Shown here in pieces: positions 6,086 through 13,783 of a stretch of 20,841 nt of DNA; positions within the stretch are counted from its first letter, which is position 1, and every line of letters starts with the position of its first letter. The position numbers and the translations under genes are program-made. Under the pieces are notes generated by a model that did no database searches, was not told the DNA's origin, and worked only from the letters and a program-made list of their open reading frames with translations. This stretch comes from an uncultured Oscillospiraceae bacterium (GTDB lineage Bacteria; Bacillota; Clostridia; Oscillospirales; Oscillospiraceae). The stretch lies in assembly GCA_934597165.1 (NCBI GenBank), contig CAKTQP010000034.1, forward strand, positions 1-20,841. Direction: 5' to 3'.

Positions 6086-6226
6086 CATGAGTTCGCAGCG
6101 TCAAACCGGTGAAAAAGGACCACAACTGGGTTCAAACCCACCCATTCACCGGCTGAGAACAGACGCAATATCCAAGTCCGCCGCACAAAAACAACGCAAC
6201 CGGCGAGGAAGCAGAGGGATATGATT
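6086..6226 (+). promoter_or_regulatory. Structured 5' leader of the apgM operon
   Basis: The leader can fold into a nested structure. GCGTC (6098-6102) pairs with GACGC (6162-6166), CCGGTGAA (6106-6113) with TTCACCGG (6145-6152), and a short GGGTT/AACCC stem sits inside. It ends in AGAGGG (6213-6218), the ribosome binding site. It does not match a riboswitch I know. CTGAGA occurs once, but the rest of the TPP consensus is absent. The function is unknown. Confidence 0.4.
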
Positions 6227-7465
6227 ATGATGAAATACGTATTGGTCATTGGGGACGGCATGGCCGACAACCCCGTACCCGAACTGGGCAATAAGACCCC
6301 CCTTCAAGTAGTCCGCAAGGACGCCATCGACCAGCTGGCACGGAAAGGCACCGTGGGCAGCGTCGTCAACTGCCCTAAGGGTCTCCCCGCCGGCAGCGAC
6401 ACCGCCATCCTGTCCATCTTCGGCAACGACCCTTGGAAGTGCTACACTGGCCGCTCCCCCCTGGAAGCTGCCGCCACCGGCATCCACCTGAACCCCGGCG
6501 ATGTCAGCTACCGCTGCAACATGATTGCCCTGGAGGAAGGGGATAAGCCCTACGCCGAGAAGAAGATCTTGTCCCACTCCGGCGGCTCCATCGAGGGCGA
6601 GCAGTCTATCGAGCTCATCAACTACCTCTTCGACCACCCCGACTTCAAAGAAGCCGCCAAGGCAGCCGGCATGATCGTCTATCCCGCCCCCTCCTTCCGG
6701 CACATCGCCGTCCAGGCCAAGGTGGACATCACCGGCATCAACCTCATCCCGCCCCACGACCACCTGGGCGAGGTCATCGGTCCCCTGCTGCCCTCCGGCT
6801 GCGACAACGCCAAGACCCTGACCCACCTGATGGAGCTGTCCAATCAGATCCTGGACGACCACCCCATCAACCAGGCTCGGAGAGCCGAGGGCAAACTGCC
6901 CGCCAACGGCGTCTGGTTCTGGGCGGAAGGCACCGGCGTGGCGTTGGGCTCCTTCGTGGACAAATACGGCAAGAACGGCACCGTCATCTCCGCCGTCCCC
7001 CTCTGCCAGGGCATCGCCCGCCTGGGCAGCCTGAAGGCGGTAGAGGTGGAGGGTGCCACCGGCGAGCTGGACACCAACTATGAGGGCAAGACCCAGGCCG
7101 CCCTGGACTGCCTGGCCGACGGCGACGACTTCGTGGCCATCCACGTGGAAGCTCCCGACGAATGCACCCACAACGGCGACACTCCGGGCAAGCTCCAGGC
7201 CATCGAGTGGCTCTCCAGCCGCGTGGTGGGCCCCCTGGTGGAGGGCATGGACAAGGCTGGTTACGACTACCGCATCCTCATCCTCTCCGACCACAAGACC
7301 CTCACTTCCACCCGCGGTCACGACGGCGACCCGGTGCCCTATCTCATCTACGACAGCCGCACCGACACCCACAACGACCTCCCCTACACGGAAGAAGCCG
7401 GCCTGAAAGGCCCCTTTATGGACAACGGGGTCAACCTGATGGCCGCCCTCTTTGAACAGGACTGA
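6227..7465 (+). CDS. Cofactor-independent phosphoglycerate mutase family protein (ApgM type)
   Basis: 412 residues, about the usual ApgM length. Alkaline-phosphatase-superfamily features: GDGMAD near the N-terminus, catalytic Ser in LPAGSDTAILS (Ser57 from this start), metal-site motifs HVEAPDECTHNGD, LILSDHKT and TRGHDGDPVPY near the C-terminus. The family interconverts 3- and 2-phosphoglycerate with two metal ions. A related subgroup is proposed to act as homoserine kinase, and sequence alone does not separate them. Three near ATGs exist: 6221 is too close to AGAGGG (6213-6218), 6227 is 8 nt away and preferred, and 6230 gives the family-typical MKYVLV start. It leads an operon with a DUF1015 gene 21 bp downstream. 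The codons are strongly GC-ending. Confidence 0.87.
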   Translation: MMKYVLVIGDGMADNPVPELGNKTPLQVVRKDAIDQLARKGTVGSVVNCPKGLPAGSDTAILSIFGNDPWKCYTGRSPLEAAATGIHLNPGDVSYRCNMIALEEGDKPYAEKKILSHSGGSIEGEQSIELINYLFDHPDFKEAAKAAGMIVYPAPSFRHIAVQAKVDITGINLIPPHDHLGEVIGPLLPSGCDNAKTLTHLMELSNQILDDHPINQARRAEGKLPANGVWFWAEGTGVALGSFVDKYGKNGTVISAVPLCQGIARLGSLKAVEVEGATGELDTNYEGKTQAALDCLADGDDFVAIHVEAPDECTHNGDTPGKLQAIEWLSSRVVGPLVEGMDKAGYDYRILILSDHKTLTSTRGHDGDPVPYLIYDSRTDTHNDLPYTEEAGLKGPFMDNGVNLMAALFEQD

Positions 7466-7486
7466 CGACGAAAAGGAGAAACGCAT

Positions 7487-8761
7487 ATGAACAACCAGTG
7501 GCCTGGCTTTGGCCCTGCCGATATTTTGCTGCCCCAGAACTGCGACCTGACCAAGTGGAGCGTGGTGGCCTGCGACCAGTACACCTCCCAGAACGACTAT
7601 TGGGAACGGGTGGCACAGACCGTGGGAGACGCCCCCTCCACCCTCAAGCTCATCTTGCCGGAGAGCCAGCTGGAGGACGGGCACTTTGAAGAGCACATCG
7701 CCGACATCAACCGCACCATGGACGAGTATTTGGACGAGGGCTTGTTCCGCACCCTGCCCAACGCCCTCCTCTACGTGGAACGCTGGCTGGACAACAAGAA
7801 GCTCCGCCGGGGCCTCATGGGTGTGGTGGACTTGGAGTGCTACGACTACAACGCCGGCTCCAGCAGCCTCATCCGCGCCACCGAAGGCACCGTCATCACC
7901 CGCCTGCCCCCTCGCGTGGCCGTCCGGCGGAACGCCTCCCTGGAGCTGCCCCACATCATGGTGCTGGTGGATGACCCAGACAAGCAGCTCATCGAGCACC
8001 TGACCTACGAGACCGACCGGATGGAGGAGGTCTACGACTTCGACCTGATGGAGCGCGGCGGCCACATCACCGGCTATCTGGTGCCGGAGGATTTACAGGC
8101 GGACGTGTGCGAGATTTTGAACACCCTGGCTCGCCCCCATGACTTCGCCCGGAAGTACGACGCCAAGGGCAAGCCCGTCCTGCTCTTCGCCATCGGCGAC
8201 GGCAACCACTCCCTGGCCGCGGCCAAAGCCGCCTACGAGGAGAAAAAGCAGAACACCCCCCAGGAGCAGTGGGCGGATCTGCCCGCTCGCTACGCCCTGG
8301 TGGAGCTGGTCAACCTCCACGACGAGTCCTTGGAGTTCGAGCCCATCCACCGGGTCTGCTTCGACGTGAACCCGGACGAGCTGATGAAGGACTTTTTGGC
8401 CGCTTACCCCGGCGCCCACTACGGCGAGGGTGACGGCCACACCATCACCTACGTGTTCGATACCGAGGTAGGCAAGATCACCATCCCCAAGCCCACCGCA
8501 CAGCTGCCCGTCGGCACCCTCCAGGAGTTCCTGGATCAGTGGATGCAGACCCACTCCGGCCGCATCGACTACGTCCACGGCGACGACGTGACCTGGGAGC
8601 TGGGACGCAAGCCCGGGAACATCGGGTTCCTGCTGCCCGCCATGGGGAAGGACGAGCTGTTCAAGACGGTTATTTTCGATGGCGCTTTGCCCCGCAAGAC
8701 CTTCTCTATGGGGGAAGCCCACGATAAACGATTCTATTTGGAAGCGAGGAAGATCAAGTGA
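7487..8761 (+). CDS. DUF1015 family protein
   Basis: 424 residues, close to normal for DUF1015 (COG4198). Recognised from KWSVVACDQYTSQNDYW (23-39), the ATEGTVITRLPPR region (131-143), LELPHIMVLVDD (152-163) and the motif AIGDGNHSLAAAKAAYE (235-251). Many family members have DGHHR at the last site; this one has DGNHS, so it belongs to a variant group. The biochemical function is not established. The DGHHR-like turn resembles that of ParB/SerK-type domains, which is only an analogy. It is probably cytoplasmic, with no signal or membrane segment. It has AGGAG at 7474-7478 and its stop overlaps the GTG start of ispE (GTGA), so it is translationally coupled within the apgM-DUF1015-ispE operon. 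Confidence 0.88.
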   Translation: MNNQWPGFGPADILLPQNCDLTKWSVVACDQYTSQNDYWERVAQTVGDAPSTLKLILPESQLEDGHFEEHIADINRTMDEYLDEGLFRTLPNALLYVERWLDNKKLRRGLMGVVDLECYDYNAGSSSLIRATEGTVITRLPPRVAVRRNASLELPHIMVLVDDPDKQLIEHLTYETDRMEEVYDFDLMERGGHITGYLVPEDLQADVCEILNTLARPHDFARKYDAKGKPVLLFAIGDGNHSLAAAKAAYEEKKQNTPQEQWADLPARYALVELVNLHDESLEFEPIHRVCFDVNPDELMKDFLAAYPGAHYGEGDGHTITYVFDTEVGKITIPKPTAQLPVGTLQEFLDQWMQTHSGRIDYVHGDDVTWELGRKPGNIGFLLPAMGKDELFKTVIFDGALPRKTFSMGEAHDKRFYLEARKIK

Positions 8762-9642
8762 AAAAGGTAGAAGAAAAAGCGTATGCCAAGGTCAACTTGG
8801 TGCTCAACATCGGCGACCGCCGTCCCGACGGTTATCATGACATCCAGACCGTCATGCAGTCCCTGGAGCTCCACGATGACGTGACCGTGGAGCAGGTGGA
8901 CGGCACCGGCGTCACTGTCACCACCAACGTGGAAACCATCCCCACCGACGAGAGCAACCTGGCCGTCAAAGCCGTCAAGGCTTTCGCCGCCAAGACCGGC
9001 GTCCAGACAGATGGCCTGAGCATCCACATCGAAAAGCGCATCCCCGTGGCAGCCGGTCTCGGCGGCGGCAGCAGCGACGCGGCAGCTACCCTCCGTGCTC
9101 TGAACCAGATCTACGAGACCAACCTGTCCCTGGACGAGCTGGCCGAGATTGGCATGGAAGTGGGGTCCGACGTGCCCTTCTGCGTCCACGGCGGCTGCGC
9201 CTACGTGGAAGGCAAGGGCGACGAGATCGTCCCCACCACCCCGCTGCCTCAGTGCGTCATCGTGGTAGGCAAGCCCGACCTGACATTCTCCACCGAGAAG
9301 ATGTACCAGCGCTACGACCAGGTGGAGCTGCCCGCCCGCGCCGACCACACTGCAGAGGTCATGCTGGGCCTCCGTTGGGAGAACCTCAAGACCGTGGCAG
9401 AGAGCATGGGCAACGCCTTTGAGCAGGTGCTGATGAAGAACGAGCGCAATGCTGTGGAGCTGATGAAGGAAGTCATGACCCAGTTCGGCGCCCTGGGCGG
9501 CTGCATGACCGGCAGTGGTCCCGCCGTCTTCGGCATCTTCGAAAACGAGCTGTACGCCCGCGTGGCCTCCGAGACCCTGCGCCAGCGCCTGAAGGGCAAG
9601 CCCGAAGTGCTGGAGACCGAGCCGATGATCGTCAAGAAGTAA
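8758..9642 (+). CDS. ispE: 4-diphosphocytidyl-2-C-methyl-D-erythritol kinase
   Basis: 294 residues, GHMP kinase family. The N-terminal AYAKVNLVLNIG carries the catalytic-site Lys11, the ATP-binding glycine loop is PVAAGLGGGSSDAAA (96-110), VGSDVPF holds Asp138 (the general base position), and GGCMTGSGPAVFG is the third GHMP motif. IspE phosphorylates CDP-methylerythritol in the cytoplasmic MEP pathway to isoprenoid precursors. The start is GTG at 8758, overlapping the DUF1015 stop by 4 bp, with GAGGA about 8 nt upstream. The gene is last in its operon, and a long hairpin follows 22 bp after the stop. Confidence 0.95.
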   Translation: MKKVEEKAYAKVNLVLNIGDRRPDGYHDIQTVMQSLELHDDVTVEQVDGTGVTVTTNVETIPTDESNLAVKAVKAFAAKTGVQTDGLSIHIEKRIPVAAGLGGGSSDAAATLRALNQIYETNLSLDELAEIGMEVGSDVPFCVHGGCAYVEGKGDEIVPTTPLPQCVIVVGKPDLTFSTEKMYQRYDQVELPARADHTAEVMLGLRWENLKTVAESMGNAFEQVLMKNERNAVELMKEVMTQFGALGGCMTGSGPAVFGIFENELYARVASETLRQRLKGKPEVLETEPMIVKK

Positions 9643-9653
9643 TCGAGTCCCGC

Positions 9654-9682
9654 GTATAAAACCCAAAAACACCGTCCATACT
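9654..9682 (+). promoter_or_regulatory. Candidate sigma-F promoter for spoIIR
   Basis: GTATA (9654-9658), a 15-bp spacer and GTCCATACT (9674-9682) fit the sigma-F pattern (GYATA, about 15, GGNNANAMT) with one mismatch in the -10. spoIIR is a sigma-F regulon gene in studied spore formers. The -10 lies in the 5' arm and loop of the ispE terminator hairpin. Confidence 0.6.
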
Positions 9683-9716
9683 GGAACCAATGTTTCAGAG
9701 GACGGTGTTTTTTATG
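9665..9716 (+). terminator. Intrinsic terminator of the ispE operon
   Basis: AAAAACACCGTCC (9665-9677) pairs with GGACGGTGTTTTT (9700-9712). The loop itself can pair as TGGAAC/GTTTCA. A run of six T ends the structure and runs straight into the spoIIR start ATG at 9714. Confidence 0.8.
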
Positions 9717-10346
9717 TTAGCACAACGATCGATACGCTTGAAAACCTGGGAGATGGCCCTCTTTTTGGGTCTCGCCATCGCCCTCTTCGCCACCAGCTGG
9801 GCAAATTGCCGCCAGCAAGAGTTGGAGACCCGCGTCGTGCGCCTCCACGTGCTGGCCAATTCCGATTCCGCCGCCGACCAGGCCCTGAAATTGGACGTCC
9901 GGGACGCGGTATTAGCCCAGGCAAACACGTACTTAACCGACTGCCACTCCACCCAGCAGGCCAAAGAAGTCCTGACGCAGCACCTCCAGCCCTTGGCCGA
10001 CACCGCCGCCCAGACCATCGCCCAGCAGGGCTATGACTACCCGGTCAAAGTCAGCTTGGAGCGCACCTATTTCCCCACCAAAGTCTACGCCGATTTCTCC
10101 CTCCCCGCCGGAGAGTACCAGGGCTTGCGGGTGGAGATCGGCCAGGCGGAGGGGCACAACTGGTGGTGCGTGGTCTTCCCGCCCTTGTGTTTCAGCTCCG
10201 TGTCCGAGCAGTCCGAAGCTGCCTTGCGCAGCGGCCTCACGGAGGACGACTTAGCCCTCCTCACCGGAGAGGATCAGGGTTACGTCTTTCGCTTCCAGTT
10301 CCTGGAGTGGTTCGGCCAGCTGAAACAGTGGCTCGCCCACTGCTGA
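9714..10346 (+). CDS. spoIIR: Stage II sporulation protein R
   Basis: 210 residues, with an N-terminal hydrophobic segment (about 14-30) for export and the SpoIIR signature VVRLHVLANSDSAADQALKL (41-60) followed by VRDAVL. SpoIIR is made in the forespore under sigma-F, secreted across the intermembrane space, and triggers SpoIIGA to process pro-sigma-E in the mother cell. I chose the ATG at 9714. The in-frame ATG at 9690 would fall at the predicted transcription start inside the terminator loop. AGAGGA in the 3' arm of that hairpin is the likely ribosome binding site, about 11 nt away, which is rather far. The 3' end overlaps the convergent flippase gene by 86 bp. Confidence 0.9.
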   Translation: MLAQRSIRLKTWEMALFLGLAIALFATSWANCRQQELETRVVRLHVLANSDSAADQALKLDVRDAVLAQANTYLTDCHSTQQAKEVLTQHLQPLADTAAQTIAQQGYDYPVKVSLERTYFPTKVYADFSLPAGEYQGLRVEIGQAEGHNWWCVVFPPLCFSSVSEQSEAALRSGLTEDDLALLTGEDQGYVFRFQFLEWFGQLKQWLAHC

Positions 10347-11670
10347 CCGCCAGCCCCCGCACCAGCAGCACCCCACGGAGCACGCACCCGAACACGGTGG
10401 CCGCCAAAAAGCCCACCACGAACGCCTGCAACCCCAGCGTTTTCGTGTAAACCACCGTGCAGACCAGCTGCATCAGGGATGCGACTAATGTGATGACTGC
10501 ATTCCCCACCTGCCGGTCGAAGGCGTTCAGCGCCGTCTCCATGATGCCCTCCAAAGCGGACAGCGTCATCCCCACCGCCAGCGGCCAAAGCCCGCGCCCC
10601 GCCTCCGGATGCCCATAGAACAACCCGCTCAGCCCCGGACCGAACCAGGCAATGCCCACCGTGGTGGGCACTATCACCAGCAGCACCACCCAAAAGACGT
10701 TCCGCAGCGTCCGCCCCGCCTGTTTCTCCTGTCCCAGGGTGGCGCAGCGAGTCAAGTAGGGGAGGAGCACCGTGGACAGCCCGGTGAGCAGCGCCATGGG
10801 CATACTGATGAGCGGCAGCGTCATGCCGAAGAACACGCCGTAGTCCTGCAGCGCCTGCCGCTGACTCATGCCAGCGCCCATGAGCAGGTTGGGGATGAGC
10901 ACCGAGTTGATGGAGGAGATGGACTGACAGAACAGGGTGGTCAAGGACACCGGCAGGGCGATCTTCACCGTGGCGCGGCTCATGTCCGACGGCACCTCCT
11001 GTGCCGACCGACACAGCGTCAGCGTCAGCGGCTGTTTTCGGCGCAGGTAGGTCAGGTGCAGGGAGGAGTAGACCTCACTGACCAGCATCCCCAACAGGAT
11101 GAGGGTCACCGACTGGCTGGGAGCGCTTTGGGGGATGAGCAACAGCAGCGTCAGGACGGCGGTGATGCGGACTAATTGTTCCGTGATTTGGATGATCGCG
11201 GGGATATGCACCACATTGGTGCCGTAAAAGTAGTGCTTATTGAAGATCTCCAACCCGGTAAAGAACAGCAGCGGCGGCAGCACCAACACATACCCACCCA
11301 GCGGCAACCCCGCCAACCACCGGTTGGCGAAGGTGCGGTAGGCCAGCCAGAACAGGGCGGCCACCAGCAAGAGGGTGAGCAGGAAGAGGAAGAGGGTGTT
11401 GCTGACGATGACGGTCAGGGCGCTGGACTGATTCCGAGATTGGTACTCGGAGCATAGTTTGGAGATGGCCAGGGCGAACCCGGAGGTGAGGAAGGCCAAG
11501 AGGGTGTAGTAGATGGGGAGCACCATGTGTACCAGCCCCAACCCTTCGGTTCCCACGATGTGGGACAGCGCTACTTGGTAGAGGAAGTAGAGGAACTGGG
11601 ACAGCAAAGACACCCCAGTCAGCTGCAACGCTGCCTGGGGGAGGGATGTGCTCTGATTGCGCTCGGTCAT
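10261..11670 (-). CDS. spoVB: SpoVB-type polysaccharide/lipid flippase (MOP superfamily)
   Basis: 469 residues with about 12-14 predicted membrane segments, as in the SpoVB/MurJ-like branch of MOP exporters. The N-terminal region (LSQFLYFLYQVALSHIVGTE, GLGLVHMVLPIYYTLLAFLT, SGFALAISKL) matches the SpoVB pattern. SpoVB-type proteins are thought to flip lipid-linked cell-wall precursors for spore cortex synthesis; a general polysaccharide flippase is the alternative. The ATG at 11670 has GGAGGTGG about 8 nt upstream. A GTG at 11679 lies next to that site and is rejected. The C-terminal tail (about 28 residues, polar, Arg/Gly-rich) is encoded opposite the end of spoIIR. The gene is monocistronic, downstream of the etfA terminator. 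Confidence 0.85.
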   Translation of the reverse strand: MTERNQSTSLPQAALQLTGVSLLSQFLYFLYQVALSHIVGTEGLGLVHMVLPIYYTLLAFLTSGFALAISKLCSEYQSRNQSSALTVIVSNTLFLFLLTLLLVAALFWLAYRTFANRWLAGLPLGGYVLVLPPLLFFTGLEIFNKHYFYGTNVVHIPAIIQITEQLVRITAVLTLLLLIPQSAPSQSVTLILLGMLVSEVYSSLHLTYLRRKQPLTLTLCRSAQEVPSDMSRATVKIALPVSLTTLFCQSISSINSVLIPNLLMGAGMSQRQALQDYGVFFGMTLPLISMPMALLTGLSTVLLPYLTRCATLGQEKQAGRTLRNVFWVVLLVIVPTTVGIAWFGPGLSGLFYGHPEAGRGLWPLAVGMTLSALEGIMETALNAFDRQVGNAVITLVASLMQLVCTVVYTKTLGLQAFVVGFLAATVFGCVLRGVLLVRGLAVSSGRATVSAGRTTPGTGSERRNPDPLR

Positions 11671-11723
11671 GAAACCCACCTCCGTTCTCTATGTTCTATG
11701 AGGGAGGCGGGGGGATTAGAAAC

Positions 11724-11755
11724 ACAAAAAAGGGCGTACCCGAAGGTACGCCCTT
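11724..11755 (-). terminator. Intrinsic terminator of the butyrate operon
   Basis: On the minus strand AAGGGCGTACC (11745-11755) pairs with GGTACGCCCTT (11730-11740) around TTCG, a very stable tetraloop, followed by a T-run (the TTTTTT end overlaps the stem). It lies about 50 bp after the etfA stop and 60 bp before spoVB. Confidence 0.9.
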
Positions 11756-11803
11756 AATAGTTTGGAACAATATAAATGAAATTAAGCAGCTTTCAGAACG
11801 AAA

Positions 11804-12943
11804 TTACTTCTCAGCCTTTGCAGCCTTGATAGCGTCCAGCAGCAGGGGAGCAACCTTGAACAGGTCGCCGCAGATGCCGTAGTCAGCAACTTCAAAGATG
11901 GGAGCGGTGTCGTTCTTGTTAACAGCGATGATGCATTCGGATTCCTGCATACCAGCCAGATGCTGGATAGCACCAGAGATGCCCAGAGCGATGTACAGCT
12001 TGGGATGGACAGTCTTACCAGTCTGACCAACCTGATGGTCGGGGGAGATCCAGCCGGAGTCAACGACTGCACGGGAGGAACCAACAACGCCGCCCAGCTC
12101 TTCTGCCAGAGCTTCAGCCAGCTTGATGCCGCCTTCGACGTCCTTGGAGATACCACGGCCGACGGAAACGATGATGTCAGCGCCGATCAGGTCAACCAGC
12201 TTCTTGGCTGCCTTTTCAACGGACAGGACCTTGGTCTGCAGATCAGCTTCGGTCAGTTCGAATGCGGGAGTTTCAACGACGATAGCGTCAGCCTTAGCCT
12301 GATCAAATGCCTGTCTCTTCATAACGCCAGGACGGCAGGTAGCCATCTGAGGACGGAAACGGGGGCAGATGATGGTAGCCATCAGATGGCCGCCGAATGC
12401 GGGACGGGTCATCTTCAGGTCACGGGAGACGTCATGCTTCTGACCCAGAACCATTGCGAAGTCAGTGCCAGCAATACGGGGTTCAGGCAGAGTGGAAACT
12501 TCTCTCAGGAAGTCCTGATAGTTAGCGCTGTCGATGTCCAGGTGAGTGCAGTCAGCGCACAGACCGGTGTGCAGGCGAGCAGCGATACGGGGGCCCAGAT
12601 CGCGGCCGATGTTGGTAGCACCAATCAGCAGGATGGAGGGCTTGAATTCCTTAACGGAGTCAACGATAACCTTGGTGTAAGCGTCGGTGGTGTAGACATC
12701 CAGCAGATCGCTTTCATAAGCGATGATCTTGTCTGCGCCATAGCCGCCCAGGACTTTTGCCTTCTCAGCAATGCCCTTGCCGCCCAGAGTCAGACCGACA
12801 ACTTCTTCACCCAGTTCGTCAGCCAGGATGCGAGCACGAGAGATCAGCTCTTCGTCGGTAGGCATAATTTCGCCACCGCGCTGTTCACAGAATACCCATA
12901 CGCCCTTGAAAGCGGCAACGTCTTTGAAATCATATTCAGCCAT
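11804..12943 (-). CDS. etfA: Electron transfer flavoprotein alpha subunit
   Basis: 379 residues. The C-terminal FAD domain is clear: GSSRAVVDSGWISPDHQVGQ (288-307), TGKTVHPKLYIALGISGAIQH (308-328), then HLAGM. RPAFGGHLMATI (180-191) is the conserved junction. About 25-30 residues around 138-176 lengthen the loop before this junction compared with short EtfA proteins. I recall similar inserts in gut butyrate producers. With EtfB it forms the flavoprotein that, together with Bcd, is expected to couple crotonyl-CoA reduction by NADH to ferredoxin reduction. AAAGGAG stands about 9 nt before the ATG. It is the last gene of the operon, 19 bp after etfB. Confidence 0.95.
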   Translation of the reverse strand: MAEYDFKDVAAFKGVWVFCEQRGGEIMPTDEELISRARILADELGEEVVGLTLGGKGIAEKAKVLGGYGADKIIAYESDLLDVYTTDAYTKVIVDSVKEFKPSILLIGATNIGRDLGPRIAARLHTGLCADCTHLDIDSANYQDFLREVSTLPEPRIAGTDFAMVLGQKHDVSRDLKMTRPAFGGHLMATIICPRFRPQMATCRPGVMKRQAFDQAKADAIVVETPAFELTEADLQTKVLSVEKAAKKLVDLIGADIIVSVGRGISKDVEGGIKLAEALAEELGGVVGSSRAVVDSGWISPDHQVGQTGKTVHPKLYIALGISGAIQHLAGMQESECIIAVNKNDTAPIFEVADYGICGDLFKVAPLLLDAIKAAKAEK

Positions 12944-12962
12944 TAGTGTGTTCTCCTTTCTA

Positions 12963-13763
12963 TCAGATCAGCTGCTTCTTCAGCAGGATGCCAGCCATTT
13001 CGGCACAGGTCTTAGCATCGTCGCCTTCCAGCATCATGCCAGCACCCTTCTGGGGAGGAGTGAAGGAAGTCAGGATGTTGGTGGGAGAGCCTTCCAGACC
13101 GATGGTATCCTTTTCAATCAGGGGATCGTCCTTCAGAGCTTCGTAGTCATAGATATCCATGGGCTTGCTGTAGCAATCAACAATACCGCCAACGGACATG
13201 TAACGCGGCTCATTCAGTTCCTTGATGCAGGTGATCAGGCAAGGAGTCTGGGTTTCGATCATCATGAAACCGTCTTCCAGCATACGCTTAACGGTAACCT
13301 TGGTGCCTTCAACCTTGATGTCAGCAGCATAGGAAATCTGGGGCAGATTCAGCTTTTCAGCGATCTGGGGACCGACCTGAGCGGTATCGCCGTCGATAGC
13401 CTGACGGCCGCACAGAACGATATCTTCGGGGCCTACGCCAACCTTGTTGACGCCAGCAGCGATGATCTGAGAAGTTGCGAAGGTATCGGAACCGCCGAAT
13501 TCACGGCCGGAGATCAGGACGCAACGGTCAGCGCCGCGAGCGATGCACTCACGCAGCATGCTTTCTGCGGGGGGAGGACCCATGGTGACGACGACGACTT
13601 CGCAGCCGGTTTCGTCCTTCAGCTGCAGAGCAGCTTCCAGAGCGTTCAGGTCATCGGGGTTGGTGATGGTTTCCATGGATGCACGATCCAGGGTGCCGTT
13701 ATCATTAACAGAAACTTTGCCGGAGGTATCCGGAACCTGTTTTACACAAACAATTGCTTTCAT
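12963..13763 (-). CDS. etfB: Electron transfer flavoprotein beta subunit
   Basis: 266 residues, normal for EtfB. KQVPDT (8-13) begins the nucleotide-binding fold. CGRQAIDGDTAQVGPQ (118-133) is the loop that in bifurcating Etf proteins binds the second (beta) FAD in place of AMP, which supports a bifurcating type. The protein pairs with EtfA and takes electrons from NADH, sending one to ferredoxin and one to Bcd. The start has AAGGAGG about 10 nt upstream and lies 20 bp after bcd. Codon use (GCA, GTT, AAC, CGT) is that of a highly expressed gene and differs from the GCC/GTC-rich genes around the operon. Confidence 0.95.
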   Translation of the reverse strand: MKAIVCVKQVPDTSGKVSVNDNGTLDRASMETITNPDDLNALEAALQLKDETGCEVVVVTMGPPPAESMLRECIARGADRCVLISGREFGGSDTFATSQIIAAGVNKVGVGPEDIVLCGRQAIDGDTAQVGPQIAEKLNLPQISYAADIKVEGTKVTVKRMLEDGFMMIETQTPCLITCIKELNEPRYMSVGGIVDCYSKPMDIYDYEALKDDPLIEKDTIGLEGSPTNILTSFTPPQKGAGMMLEGDDAKTCAEMAGILLKKQLI

Positions 13764-13783
13764 TATTCACAAACCTCCTTATA

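Noticed and set aside
6079..6224. Possible leader peptide in the apgM leader (48 codons, ending as ATGA)
   Set aside because: Its ATG overlaps the -10 box and lies before the predicted transcription start, there is no ribosome binding site, and there are no runs of regulatory amino acids.
6086..6226. TPP riboswitch, because of CTGAGA in the leader
   Set aside because: The second conserved TPP block is absent and the downstream genes are unrelated to thiamine.
6146..8065. 639-residue minus-strand frame opposite apgM and DUF1015
   Set aside because: It is antisense to two recognisable genes and is a product of strong GC3 bias.
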